The notes beneath the pieces are model-generated. The model saw only the letters and a program-made list of their open reading frames with translations, searched no databases and had not been told where the DNA came from. Of a stretch of 64,000 bases of DNA, positions 52,765 to 60,278 are shown piece after piece. Each line of letters begins with the position of its first letter. Within the stretch, counting starts at the first letter, position 1. Source of the stretch: JAAZNF01 sp964561025 (GTDB taxonomy: Bacteria; Myxococcota; B64-G9); the NCBI GenBank assembly GCA_964561025.1, contig CAZLNM010000008.1:17688-81687 (forward strand). Reading direction: 5' to 3'. The translations under genes were made by a program, and so were the position numbers.

Positions 52765-54489
52765 CTAGGGGAGCACGGACTGAAACAACCGGCCGCAGGA
52801 GTTCTCGAGATCGACCGGGAGCGAACCTTCCAGGCGACGGTAGAAGAGCTTGACCGTGCCCCCGTTGAGCCGGGTGCCGGTGCCGTCCCCGCTTCCTCCC
52901 ACGCTGTGAATCCGGGCCGCATGTACGTCGAGCGAGTTCTTGGCGCGGAGCAGGATACCGCCCCCCGCGCCGAAGCCTCCGTTCAGGCGGGCCTCGCCCA
53001 TGCCATCGGCCGCGATTTCTCCCGCGATCTGAATGTCCTTTGCCCAGATCTCGATGGCGCCGCCGCCAGTCGCCCCGCCGCCACCGCCACCTCCTCCGCC
53101 ACAGCCGACCCGACCGCGTCCGGCCCCCACACCCCCCGGGCCGCCATCGCCGCCTCCGCAGCACCAGGAACTGCTCCTGGCTCCACCGGCGCCCCCTCCC
53201 CCACCAGAGCCGACCAGGACGCTCACATCGACAGTCGCGTCACCGTTGTTCTCGGGCGTCGCGTAACCGCCGCGATGGCCACCCTCCGCCGGCTGAGGCG
53301 GATCCAGCGCCGGGTCTCCTGTCTGCGGATCGGGGATGCAGTCTCGCGCGATCGCGTTGCAGCACAACTCCGTGCCGCACGCGTTGGCGTTTCCCCGGTC
53401 AATACCGCCCGCGCCGCCAAAGGGCCCGCCACCGGCACCGCCGGCGCCGGCGTCGGGCGGGTCGGGCGTACCGCCACAACGGCTGGGACAACCACCGCCG
53501 GAAACACCTGGTTGGCCTCCAAAGCCGCCACCTGTGCCGCCGGTGCCACCACCGACCGTGTCCGAAGTGTAGCGCATGCACATCGGCCCGGCATCGCCAT
53601 CTTCCCCTTTGGTGCCGGCGACCCAGCTGGAGCCCACGCCTCCCCCGGAGCCCGGTTTGCAACGAGCGGCGGAGTCACAGTACTGCTGCCCTCCTCCTCC
53701 GCCGCCACCACCCCATCCTTGCCCGCTCATGACGATGGCGCTGCCCGCCTCGACCGTGAGGCTCTCCTGGGAACGGAGGATCAGGTGCCCGCCGGTGAAC
53801 CCTCCCTGGCCATCGGGTTGGATACCGGCGGCCGAGAGGACGGCGTTTCCGCGGATCACCACCTCGGAAAACGGTTCCGCGGTCTTGAGCATCCACAGGG
53901 ACGGGCCGCGGTTTTCTACATGAGCGGAATCACAGGGAGAGCCGGACAAGGTACAAACGTTGCCGTCGATCACCAACCGCCCCAGCGTTGCCGGGCAGCG
54001 GCCGTCGGGTTGGCAAGGTAGCCCGGAGGCGCACTCGCCGCAGTCCACTGGCGGCGGCCCGGGCAGGGTGCCACAGCGGTTGTCCGCGCAAGCATCGCCG
54101 CACTGATTCCCAACACACTGCTGCGACCCCTGGCAGGTGCCGCAGCTCACACCCGGCCAGCCGGGCGGCTCGCCGCACTGAAGATTCGCGCACACGTCCT
54201 GGCAGTGGTTCTGGACGCAACGCACGCTTCCGCCCGCGGAACACGAGCCGCAGTCCAGGGCAGGGTATTCGGGTGGAGCGCCGCACTCGAGACCGGCGCA
54301 GACGTCGCGGCACAGGTTATCGATGCAAACGGAAGTCGCCCCCTGGCAGGCGCCGCAGTTGACGCCGCTCGAGGGCAGGATCCCGCAGGCCTTCGGGTGG
54401 CAACGCATGTCGCCATCGAGCGGGCGATAGCAGCCTCCGGCAAGAAGCAAAGCCCAACTCATACTCGAAATCAGAATCGCATCTCTCAC
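52765..54489 (-). CDS. Cys- and Gly-rich lipoprotein
   Basis: 574 residues from GTG 54489. Lipobox LLLAGGC (Cys20) is followed by five tandem Cys-rich repeats of about 33 residues (for example CVQNHCQDVCANLQCGEPPGW and CVGNQCGDACADNRCG), then a beta region (LVIDGNVCTLSG, AVLSAAGIQPDGQGG). A very Gly-rich central part (about 290-505) has runs such as GWGGGGGGGGQQYC and PGGVGAGRGRVGCGGGGG. The end contains IEIWAKDIQIAGEIAADGMG and LLRAKNSLDVHAARI, a right-handed beta-helix-like pattern. A surface-exposed structural lipoprotein is likely. Confidence 0.82.
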   Translation of the reverse strand: MRDAILISSMSWALLLAGGCYRPLDGDMRCHPKACGILPSSGVNCGACQGATSVCIDNLCRDVCAGLECGAPPEYPALDCGSCSAGGSVRCVQNHCQDVCANLQCGEPPGWPGVSCGTCQGSQQCVGNQCGDACADNRCGTLPGPPPVDCGECASGLPCQPDGRCPATLGRLVIDGNVCTLSGSPCDSAHVENRGPSLWMLKTAEPFSEVVIRGNAVLSAAGIQPDGQGGFTGGHLILRSQESLTVEAGSAIVMSGQGWGGGGGGGGQQYCDSAARCKPGSGGGVGSSWVAGTKGEDGDAGPMCMRYTSDTVGGGTGGTGGGFGGQPGVSGGGCPSRCGGTPDPPDAGAGGAGGGPFGGAGGIDRGNANACGTELCCNAIARDCIPDPQTGDPALDPPQPAEGGHRGGYATPENNGDATVDVSVLVGSGGGGGAGGARSSSWCCGGGDGGPGGVGAGRGRVGCGGGGGGGGGATGGGAIEIWAKDIQIAGEIAADGMGEARLNGGFGAGGGILLRAKNSLDVHAARIHSVGGSGDGTGTRLNGGTVKLFYRRLEGSLPVDLENSCGRLFQSVLP

Positions 54490-54540
54490 ACCTGCGAATC
54501 TACCACAGCTCGCCGGAAGCGAAAACCTCTCATTTTCCGA

Positions 54541-54569
54541 TTGCGAACACCCTCGTGCGCCACTATATT
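54541..54569 (+). promoter_or_regulatory. candidate promoter for the pseudokinase-cyclase gene
   Basis: TTGCGA (54541-54546), exactly 17 bases, TATATT (54564-54569), about 33 bases before the ATG at 54603. Confidence 0.55.
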
Positions 54570-54602
54570 CAGCCGCAACGAACTTGTACGGCCGAGGTGT
54601 GA

Positions 54603-56366
54603 ATGCCGGATTCGCCCCCACTCGTTCCCGGACAGAAGCTGGGGCGCTTTCTCATCGTGGAACCGGCGGGGCAGGACTCGCTGGGCCGAACCTACCTGGC
54701 CGAGGACACCCGTTTCGGGGTGCGCGTGTCGTTGCGTCTGTTTCCGGCCGTGCTGGCGCAGGGCTCCGCCGTGACCGCGCTGGGCCAGGACCTGCTGAAG
54801 GCGCGCTCGGTCTCCCATCCGAATCTTGCGCGAATCTTCGACCTTCACGACGAGGGAGAGCACACCTTCCTCACCCTGGAACACGCGAGCGGTCCCTCGC
54901 TCGCACGCATGCTGGCGGAATCCTCTCTCCCTCCCGAGCGTTATCTGCGCATCCTGTCGCGATTGTGCGAGGCGCTCTCGGCCATCCACCAGGCAGGCCT
55001 CGCGCACGGCGCGCTCACACCAGCGAGCGTCACGGTCCGCTCGGGTGACCAACCAGTCATCACGGATTTCGGCCTGGGTGGGACGCGCCTGCGCCTGGTG
55101 CAGGGGGATCTCCACCCGCTCGATCTGCTGCTGTGGCTCGCGCCCGAGACCGCCAGCGCCAGGCTCCCGAGCGCGCGCGGCGACGTCTTCGCGCTGGGCG
55201 CAATGCTGTACCGCTGCATCACCGGAAAGCCTCCCTACCCCGGTCGCAACCCCGCCGAGGCTTACAAGGCGCTGCTCTCCGGAAAACTGGTCCCGCCCAG
55301 GCTTTTCAACCCCGACGTACTTCCGGAACTCGAGCGACTGGTGGTTCGCGCGCTCTCCCCCGACCCGGGCCGGCGCCAGCCCGACGCCAGTGCCCTGCTC
55401 AAAGAACTGCTTTCCGTAAGTCCGGAAACAGCGGCCGTAAAGAACCTCCCGACCTCCCCGGCCATCCCGGCGGCGGCGCCGATTGCCGAGCGCGAGGATG
55501 TGCTCGACGAGCGCGACGCCCACACCCAGGAGATCCCCTGGCGCGACAAGACCATCCTGATGAGCGACATCGTGGGCATCACCGCCTACTTCGACACGCA
55601 CGGGGACATGGCCGGCCGGCGCCGCATCCAGCGGCACAACGAGCTCCTGTTCCCGCTCATCCAGGCGCAGCGCGGCACCGTGGTCAAGACCATCGGGGAC
55701 GCCATCCTGGCCACCTTCGACACCGCTGACGAGGGCGTGCGCGCCGCGGTGAACATGCAGCGGGCGCTGCAGCAGCACAACCGCGCCCTCCCCGACGCCG
55801 GAGAGCGGCTCCAGATCCGCATCGGCCTCAACAGCGGGCAGTGCATCGTCGAGGCCCAGGACGTCTTCGGTGACGCGGTGAACGTGGCCGCGCGCGTCTG
55901 CTCCAAGGCCGGCGCCGAGCAGATCATGGTCTCGGCAGCGACCCGCGCCCAGCTCAAAGCGATGCAGGCGCCGATGGTCTTCTTCACCCGAACCTCGCTC
56001 AAGGGGAAGGAGGAGGAGTTCGACCTCTTCCTGGTGGGCTGGGACCCCGAACGGCCTCTGCCGCAGGAGCGTCGCGACGCCTCGGAGCAAGAAGGCCCGG
56101 CGACCCGGGAGATGGCGGCCGCCGCGCCCAAGGCCAGCCCGCAGGAAGCGCACATCCCGACGGTGAGCCTCCCGGCCTTCGAGGGCAAGCCCGGGTCGGG
56201 AGCGTTCCCGTTCGATCTGCCCGACTTGTCGGAGAGCCTGCGGCCCCCCGCGCCGCCCCCGCGACGCAGCCTCTCGGATGAGATCCAGTCCGTGACGCTC
56301 CCCGGCGAGACCCTGCCCGACGAACCGGGCTCTCAGTCCGGCCAGACGCCGGCGATCGGCTCGGAC
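54603..56366 (+). CDS. pseudokinase fused to class III nucleotide cyclase (5' part, up to the assembly gap)
   Basis: 588 residues before the Ns. Residues about 10-275 follow a Ser/Thr kinase fold, but the catalytic loop reads AHGALTPASVTV instead of HRDLKPxN and the VAIK Lys is absent (VRVSLRLF); TDFGLGG and APETAS remain, so it is probably a pseudokinase. Residues about 315-480 form a class III cyclase: ILMSDIVGITAYFD, VKTIGDAILATF (the two metal Asp) and FGDAVNVAARV. A Pro/Ser-rich linker runs into the gap. It likely makes cAMP or cGMP under control of the pseudokinase. The gene almost surely continues in the next entry. Confidence 0.88.
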
Positions 56367-56376
56367 NNNNNNNNNN
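56367..56376. other. assembly gap (10 N)
   Basis: Ten Ns of arbitrary length interrupt the cyclase gene; reading frame across it cannot be trusted. Confidence 0.99.
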
Positions 56377-56377
56377 C

Positions 56378-57181
56378 AAGACCATCTACATCGCGGAACC
56401 GGCCCCGCCGGCCGCCACGCCGGGACAAGCGTCCCCACTCAAGCCGCGTACAGAACCGGAGCGAGAGAAGCCCCGGATGGGGCGCGCCGTGCTGGTGCTC
56501 TCGCTGCTGCTCGCCGGCGCCCTGGTCTGGATCGTGGTGCTGATCTTCGCCAGCCTCCAACCCGCCGAGCCGGAGCCGTCGCCGCACAACCCGCCCGCGG
56601 CCGAGCCGGCGCCTCCATCGGCAAGCGAACCCCGGCTCCCCAACGCCTCGCCGGACGCCAGCGCGCCAGAGTTTGAGGACGCCGGAGCGCCACAGCCCGA
56701 GGGCGCCGGACTGGAAGAACCCGCGGACGGCGTGCAGCCGCCCATGGCCGCCCCTGGGCCTCCGAAGAACGAAAGATCCCCGCGCCTGAGGCCCGAGGAA
56801 GCCCGCCGTCGGCTGCTACAGTCCATCCGGCGCAAGGGCCTCATCCCGGGCGACCTGCCCGATCTGGACAAGGAGATTCAACGCCTGCCGCAGCTCGAAA
56901 AGAACTCGAAAGACAAGGAGCTTCTGGCCACCTACCTCAAGGTGCAGGCGCTGGTGGATTCCGTCCAGGTGGGGAAGGATTTCGTGGAAAAGAAGCTCCT
57001 GCGCTTCAACCGCGCCTTCGACCGGCTGAGCGAAGCCGCCGGTTCGACCGAGCGCGCGGCCGTCGTCGCGGATATCGCCACGGTCCTCCAGGATGTGGAT
57101 CGGGCCATGAACGGCCAGAACTTCGTCGAGGCCAACCGCCAGCTCAACCGCGCCTTTGAAATCCTGAAGAAGATCCGATAG
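56378..57181 (+). CDS. membrane-anchored C-terminal part of the pseudokinase-cyclase protein (after the gap)
   Basis: The frame is open from the first codon after the gap (KTIYIAEPAPPAATPG) through a Pro-rich cytoplasmic linker, then a membrane helix VLVLSLLLAGALVWIVVLIF, a Pro/Glu-rich linker and a helical domain (ARRRLLQSIRRKGLI, LDKEIQRLPQLEKNSKDKELL, AFDRLSEAAGSTE, NRQLNRAFEILKKIR). An ATG at 56477 exists but lacks a ribosome site, and the sequence upstream of it is protein-like. I read this as the same gene as 54603-56366, frame-shifted only by the arbitrary gap length. Confidence 0.75.
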   Translation, partial: KTIYIAEPAPPAATPGQASPLKPRTEPEREKPRMGRAVLVLSLLLAGALVWIVVLIFASLQPAEPEPSPHNPPAAEPAPPSASEPRLPNASPDASAPEFEDAGAPQPEGAGLEEPADGVQPPMAAPGPPKNERSPRLRPEEARRRLLQSIRRKGLIPGDLPDLDKEIQRLPQLEKNSKDKELLATYLKVQALVDSVQVGKDFVEKKLLRFNRAFDRLSEAAGSTERAAVVADIATVLQDVDRAMNGQNFVEANRQLNRAFEILKKIR

Positions 57182-57190
57182 TGTTCGCAC

Positions 57191-58198
57191 ATGTTCCGCT
57201 GCTTGTTCCTCTTCGCCATGCTGGCATCGGTGGCCGTTCCGTGCCGGGCCGGAGAGGGCCGGCGCATCAGGGTGTGTCTCGTCTTCAAGGGTCTTGCGGA
57301 AGATCAGGCGCAGCCGATCCGCAACCGGCTGCTTTCGCTGCTCGACCGAGAGCGCGGGCCCGCCGATCAAATACAGGCGGAGAGCGGCGACTGCTGCGTG
57401 ACGGCCGCCTGCCTGAAGCGGGACGCCGACGGCGCGCAACGAACCGGTGTCCTGGCCATCGAGGTGCTGCGGCTCGGGCCCTTGCTCAAGATCTCCATGC
57501 GCGGATTCGACACGCGCACCCAGGCCACCGTGTTCGAACTCGCCACCACCACCCCGGCTCGAAACTTCCAGGAGCAGGTTTCGATCGGGGCCGATCTCCG
57601 GCGCGCGCTGCTCGCGCTCGGAATCTTTCGGCCCTCCGCTCCTCCTCCCCCGCCGCCGCCTCCCCCACAGCCCACCTCGGAGGCGGCTCTGGACCCCACG
57701 CCAGCCCCGCCGCCCCGACCCCTCCCAAAGACCCTCGACACCGCGCCGACGCCGGTGCCTCCTGCGACCGAGGATGCGCTCGCTCTGCGCCGTAGCGACG
57801 AGCACCGGACGCGCACCACTCTGCTCTGGATTGGCGGCGTCTCCACCGGCGTCGCCGCCGGGGCGTTGGCCACGGGCATGGCGCTTCTCCTCGGTCCGAT
57901 GAGGAGCGCCCAGGATCGGCGCGACGACGCCTACCGGGACTGGCTGTCGGCCTCCACCATCGAGGAGATGGAGCGCCTGCAGCGGATCGTCCGCGCCGAG
58001 GATAGCAAGGCGCACGACTACTGGGTCGGAGGTCTTTCGGCCCTGGGCGCGGGTGCGCTACTGCTCGGCGGCGGACTGGTTTGTTTCTGGCTCGCCCCAG
58101 CGAAGGAGCCGAGTCACGCCTCTTCCCCGGCCTCGTTCTCGTTGACCCCTCTCCTGCTGCCGGAGGGAGCCGGCTTCGGCCTGGCGGCATCTTTCTGA
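57191..58198 (+). CDS. secreted/membrane protein of unknown function
   Basis: 335 residues, 9 bases after the cyclase gene. Signal peptide ends near SVAVPCRAGEG. The N-terminal domain (about 22-150) is alpha/beta with RIRVCLVFKGLAED and GDCCVTAACLKRDADG, a pattern seen in myxobacterial proteins of unknown role. A Pro-rich linker (about 155-200) leads to two membrane helices (LLWIGGVSTGVAAGALATGMALLL and LSALGAGALLLGGGLVCFWL). No catalytic motif. It is probably co-transcribed with the cyclase. Confidence 0.7.
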   Translation: MFRCLFLFAMLASVAVPCRAGEGRRIRVCLVFKGLAEDQAQPIRNRLLSLLDRERGPADQIQAESGDCCVTAACLKRDADGAQRTGVLAIEVLRLGPLLKISMRGFDTRTQATVFELATTTPARNFQEQVSIGADLRRALLALGIFRPSAPPPPPPPPPQPTSEAALDPTPAPPPRPLPKTLDTAPTPVPPATEDALALRRSDEHRTRTTLLWIGGVSTGVAAGALATGMALLLGPMRSAQDRRDDAYRDWLSASTIEEMERLQRIVRAEDSKAHDYWVGGLSALGAGALLLGGGLVCFWLAPAKEPSHASSPASFSLTPLLLPEGAGFGLAASF

Positions 58199-58252
58199 GT
58201 ATAACTTTTTTATATTGAATCCCCTGCAAGACCGCGGCACACTGCCCGCGAC

Positions 58253-59413
58253 ATGAGCGATGTAGCGACCAGCAGCGGGCGCGGAATGTTCGCCAGACGG
58301 TATGCCTTCGTCCTGCTGTGGCTCGCCGTGCTCGGCGTGCTCTTCTTCGCCGCCGAGATCCTGGCGCCCTTCATCGGCGCCGTGCTCATCGCCTACCTCC
58401 TCGCGCCGTTGGTGAACCGGATCGCCAGACTCCGCCTCGGCAAGAAATCCGTGCCCCGCTGGCTCGCCACCGTCGCGGTGCTGCTGGTCCTGGTCGGGCT
58501 GGTGTTCTTGTTCTTTTATTTCTCGCTGCCCCGCATCGGCAAAGAGATCGGCAAGCTGGCCCGTGACGGAGAGAAGCTGCTCGCAAGTCTCACCACCGAG
58601 CGCATCAACCAGTACGCCCGCGACACCGAGGACTGGCTGCGAGAGAGAGGCATCCCGGTCCAGATCGCCGCCGCCGAGGTCGGGGAGAGCGGCCCACCGC
58701 GGCCGGGGATCGACATCCGGGTGGCGGTCAAGCAATCCTTGGCCGAGATCAAGGAGACCTTGCGCGAGCGGCTGGTAGAGCTATTGTCCGTGGGCCCGAG
58801 GTTCGCGGCGAACGCCTTCCGCAAGATCTTCATGGCCTTCCTCATCCTGATGGTGGCCGCCTTTCTGCTCATCGATCCGGTGCGGCCCATGCGCTTTTTC
58901 GAGAGCCTGTTCCCGCAGAGGTACCGTCCGGTGTTCGCCGAGTTCATCCAGGAAGCTGATTCTGGCCTGGCCGGCGTGGTGCGGGGCCAGGTGCTCATCT
59001 GTCTGGTGAACGGCGTACTGACCTTCATCGGCCTGTACTTCGTCTTCGGCATCAAGTTCGCCGTGGTGCTCTCCATCCTGGCCGCGGTGATGAGCCTGGT
59101 GCCAATCTTCGGCTCCATCCTGTCTTCCATCCCCATCGTGGCCGTCGCCCTCACCAACGGCCTCGGGACCGGGATCGGCGTGCTCGGCTGGATCGTCGGC
59201 ATCCATCTGGTGGAGGCCAACTTCCTCAACCCGAAGATCATGGGAACCGCGGCGCGCATCCATCCCGCATTGGTGGTCTTCGCCCTGGTGGCCGGAGAGC
59301 ACTTCTACGGTATCGTCGGGGCGCTCTTCGCCGTACCGATAGCGGCGATCCTGATTCGGGTCTTTGCGATGTACCAGAAGCGTGCCATGGCCTGGCACGA
59401 GGAAGGAACATGA
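58253..59413 (+). CDS. AI-2E family (PerM-type) permease
   Basis: 386 residues, the usual length. Eight membrane segments: an N-terminal pair (FVLLWLAVLGVLFFAAEILAPF, IGAVLIAYLLAPLV), one near 75-95, a long soluble region (about 95-185), then a C-terminal group with LVNGVLTFIGLYFVFGIKFAVVLSILAAVMSLVPIFGSILSS split across helices and NFLNPKIMG. The PxxG(S/P) and LVEANFLNPKIMG features are typical of the family, which includes TqsA and PerM. Substrate is unknown. The stop overlaps the next ATG (ATGA). Confidence 0.9.
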   Translation: MSDVATSSGRGMFARRYAFVLLWLAVLGVLFFAAEILAPFIGAVLIAYLLAPLVNRIARLRLGKKSVPRWLATVAVLLVLVGLVFLFFYFSLPRIGKEIGKLARDGEKLLASLTTERINQYARDTEDWLRERGIPVQIAAAEVGESGPPRPGIDIRVAVKQSLAEIKETLRERLVELLSVGPRFAANAFRKIFMAFLILMVAAFLLIDPVRPMRFFESLFPQRYRPVFAEFIQEADSGLAGVVRGQVLICLVNGVLTFIGLYFVFGIKFAVVLSILAAVMSLVPIFGSILSSIPIVAVALTNGLGTGIGVLGWIVGIHLVEANFLNPKIMGTAARIHPALVVFALVAGEHFYGIVGALFAVPIAAILIRVFAMYQKRAMAWHEEGT

Positions 59414-60018
59414 AAAAATATATCGCCATCGCGGGCAACATCGGCGCGGGGAAAACCTCGCTGGTCGAGTTCTTGTGCAAACGCTACGACCTCAAGCCAT
59501 TCTACGAACCCAACGACACCAACCCGTATCTGGAAGACTTCTACAAGGACATGAAGCGTTGGGCATTTCATTCGCAGGTATATTTTCTCACCCATAAGTT
59601 CAGGCTCCACCGCGAGCTCGAGCGCTTTCCCCGAACCGTCATCCAGGACCGCACGATCTACGAAGACGCCGAGATATTCGCAAAGAACTTGTTTCGGACG
59701 AAACATATAACCCCTCGTGACTACAAGACATATACCGAGCTTTACGAAACCATCCGAAAAGACCTTACACCGCCCGATGTGATGATCTTCCTACGTTGCT
59801 CGGTTCGAACCATGAGAAAGCGGATCGAAGAACGCGGGCGAGGCATGGAGCAGACGATACCGGTGAGCTACCTCAAAAGGCTGGACCGTCTCTATACCGA
59901 GTGGATCGCGAGCTACAATCTGTCGCCGATCATCGAGATCGAAAGCGACAAGATTGACTACGTCACCGATCTGATTCACAGACTTAACCTTCTGAAAAAA
60001 ATAGAGAAGTATCTGTAA
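59410..60018 (+). CDS. deoxynucleoside kinase (dAK/dGK type)
   Basis: 202 residues. P-loop GNIGAGKTS (9-17), the substrate-binding EPND and WAFHSQVYFLTHKFRLH, the DRS-like motif as QDRTIYEDAEIFA and the lid region RKRIEERGRGMEQ match bacterial dAK/dGK and related dNKs. It phosphorylates deoxynucleosides in salvage. It overlaps the permease stop by ATGA. It uses more A/T-ending codons than its neighbours, which hints at acquisition from elsewhere. Confidence 0.92.
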   Translation: MKKYIAIAGNIGAGKTSLVEFLCKRYDLKPFYEPNDTNPYLEDFYKDMKRWAFHSQVYFLTHKFRLHRELERFPRTVIQDRTIYEDAEIFAKNLFRTKHITPRDYKTYTELYETIRKDLTPPDVMIFLRCSVRTMRKRIEERGRGMEQTIPVSYLKRLDRLYTEWIASYNLSPIIEIESDKIDYVTDLIHRLNLLKKIEKYL

Positions 60019-60029
60019 ATTCAAAAAAC

Positions 60030-60057
60030 TTGACGGGGCGGGCCCATGTAATACCAT
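60030..60057 (+). promoter_or_regulatory. candidate promoter for the 56-residue gene
   Basis: TTGACG (60030-60035), 16 bases, TACCAT (60052-60057). The start would lie about 25 bases before the GTG at 60088. Confidence 0.45.
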
Positions 60058-60075
60058 GTAGCTTGTGATATTACA
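60047..60075. promoter_or_regulatory. candidate operator: TGTAATA-15-TATTACA inverted repeat
   Basis: Perfect 7-base half-sites at 60047-60053 and 60069-60075 overlap the -10 box and probable start site of the small gene at 60088, as a repressor site would. Confidence 0.4.
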
Positions 60076-60087
60076 AAGGAGGCCGTC

Positions 60088-60258
60088 GTGAAACTATTTC
60101 TCATCACCGTTACGCTGGTGCTTTCGCTCCTTCCGTTCTTTTCGCATGACAGATCTGAGCAAACCTACACGGTCATCCAGGACCTCGACCGGATCCTCGA
60201 CAGCCGCCTCGAGAGCCGACTGCACGACCTTCGCTCAGCCGTCGATCCGAAGCCCTGA
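60088..60258 (+). CDS. small secreted or membrane protein (56 residues)
   Basis: GTG start five bases after a perfect AAGGAGG. The protein begins MKLFLITVTLVLSLLPFFS, a signal peptide or single membrane helix, and continues with a short acidic/basic helix (VIQDLDRILDSRLESRLHDL). It has its own promoter-like sequence and an inverted repeat over it. It is convergent with the large lipoprotein gene (20 bases between stops). Family unknown. Confidence 0.65.
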   Translation: MKLFLITVTLVLSLLPFFSHDRSEQTYTVIQDLDRILDSRLESRLHDLRSAVDPKP

Positions 60259-60278
60259 ACGCTTGTTCTACCCGACTC

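Noticed and set aside
53033..53732. Pro/Arg-rich plus-strand frames around 53 kb
   Set aside because: Antisense to the Gly-rich part of the lipoprotein at 52765-54489.
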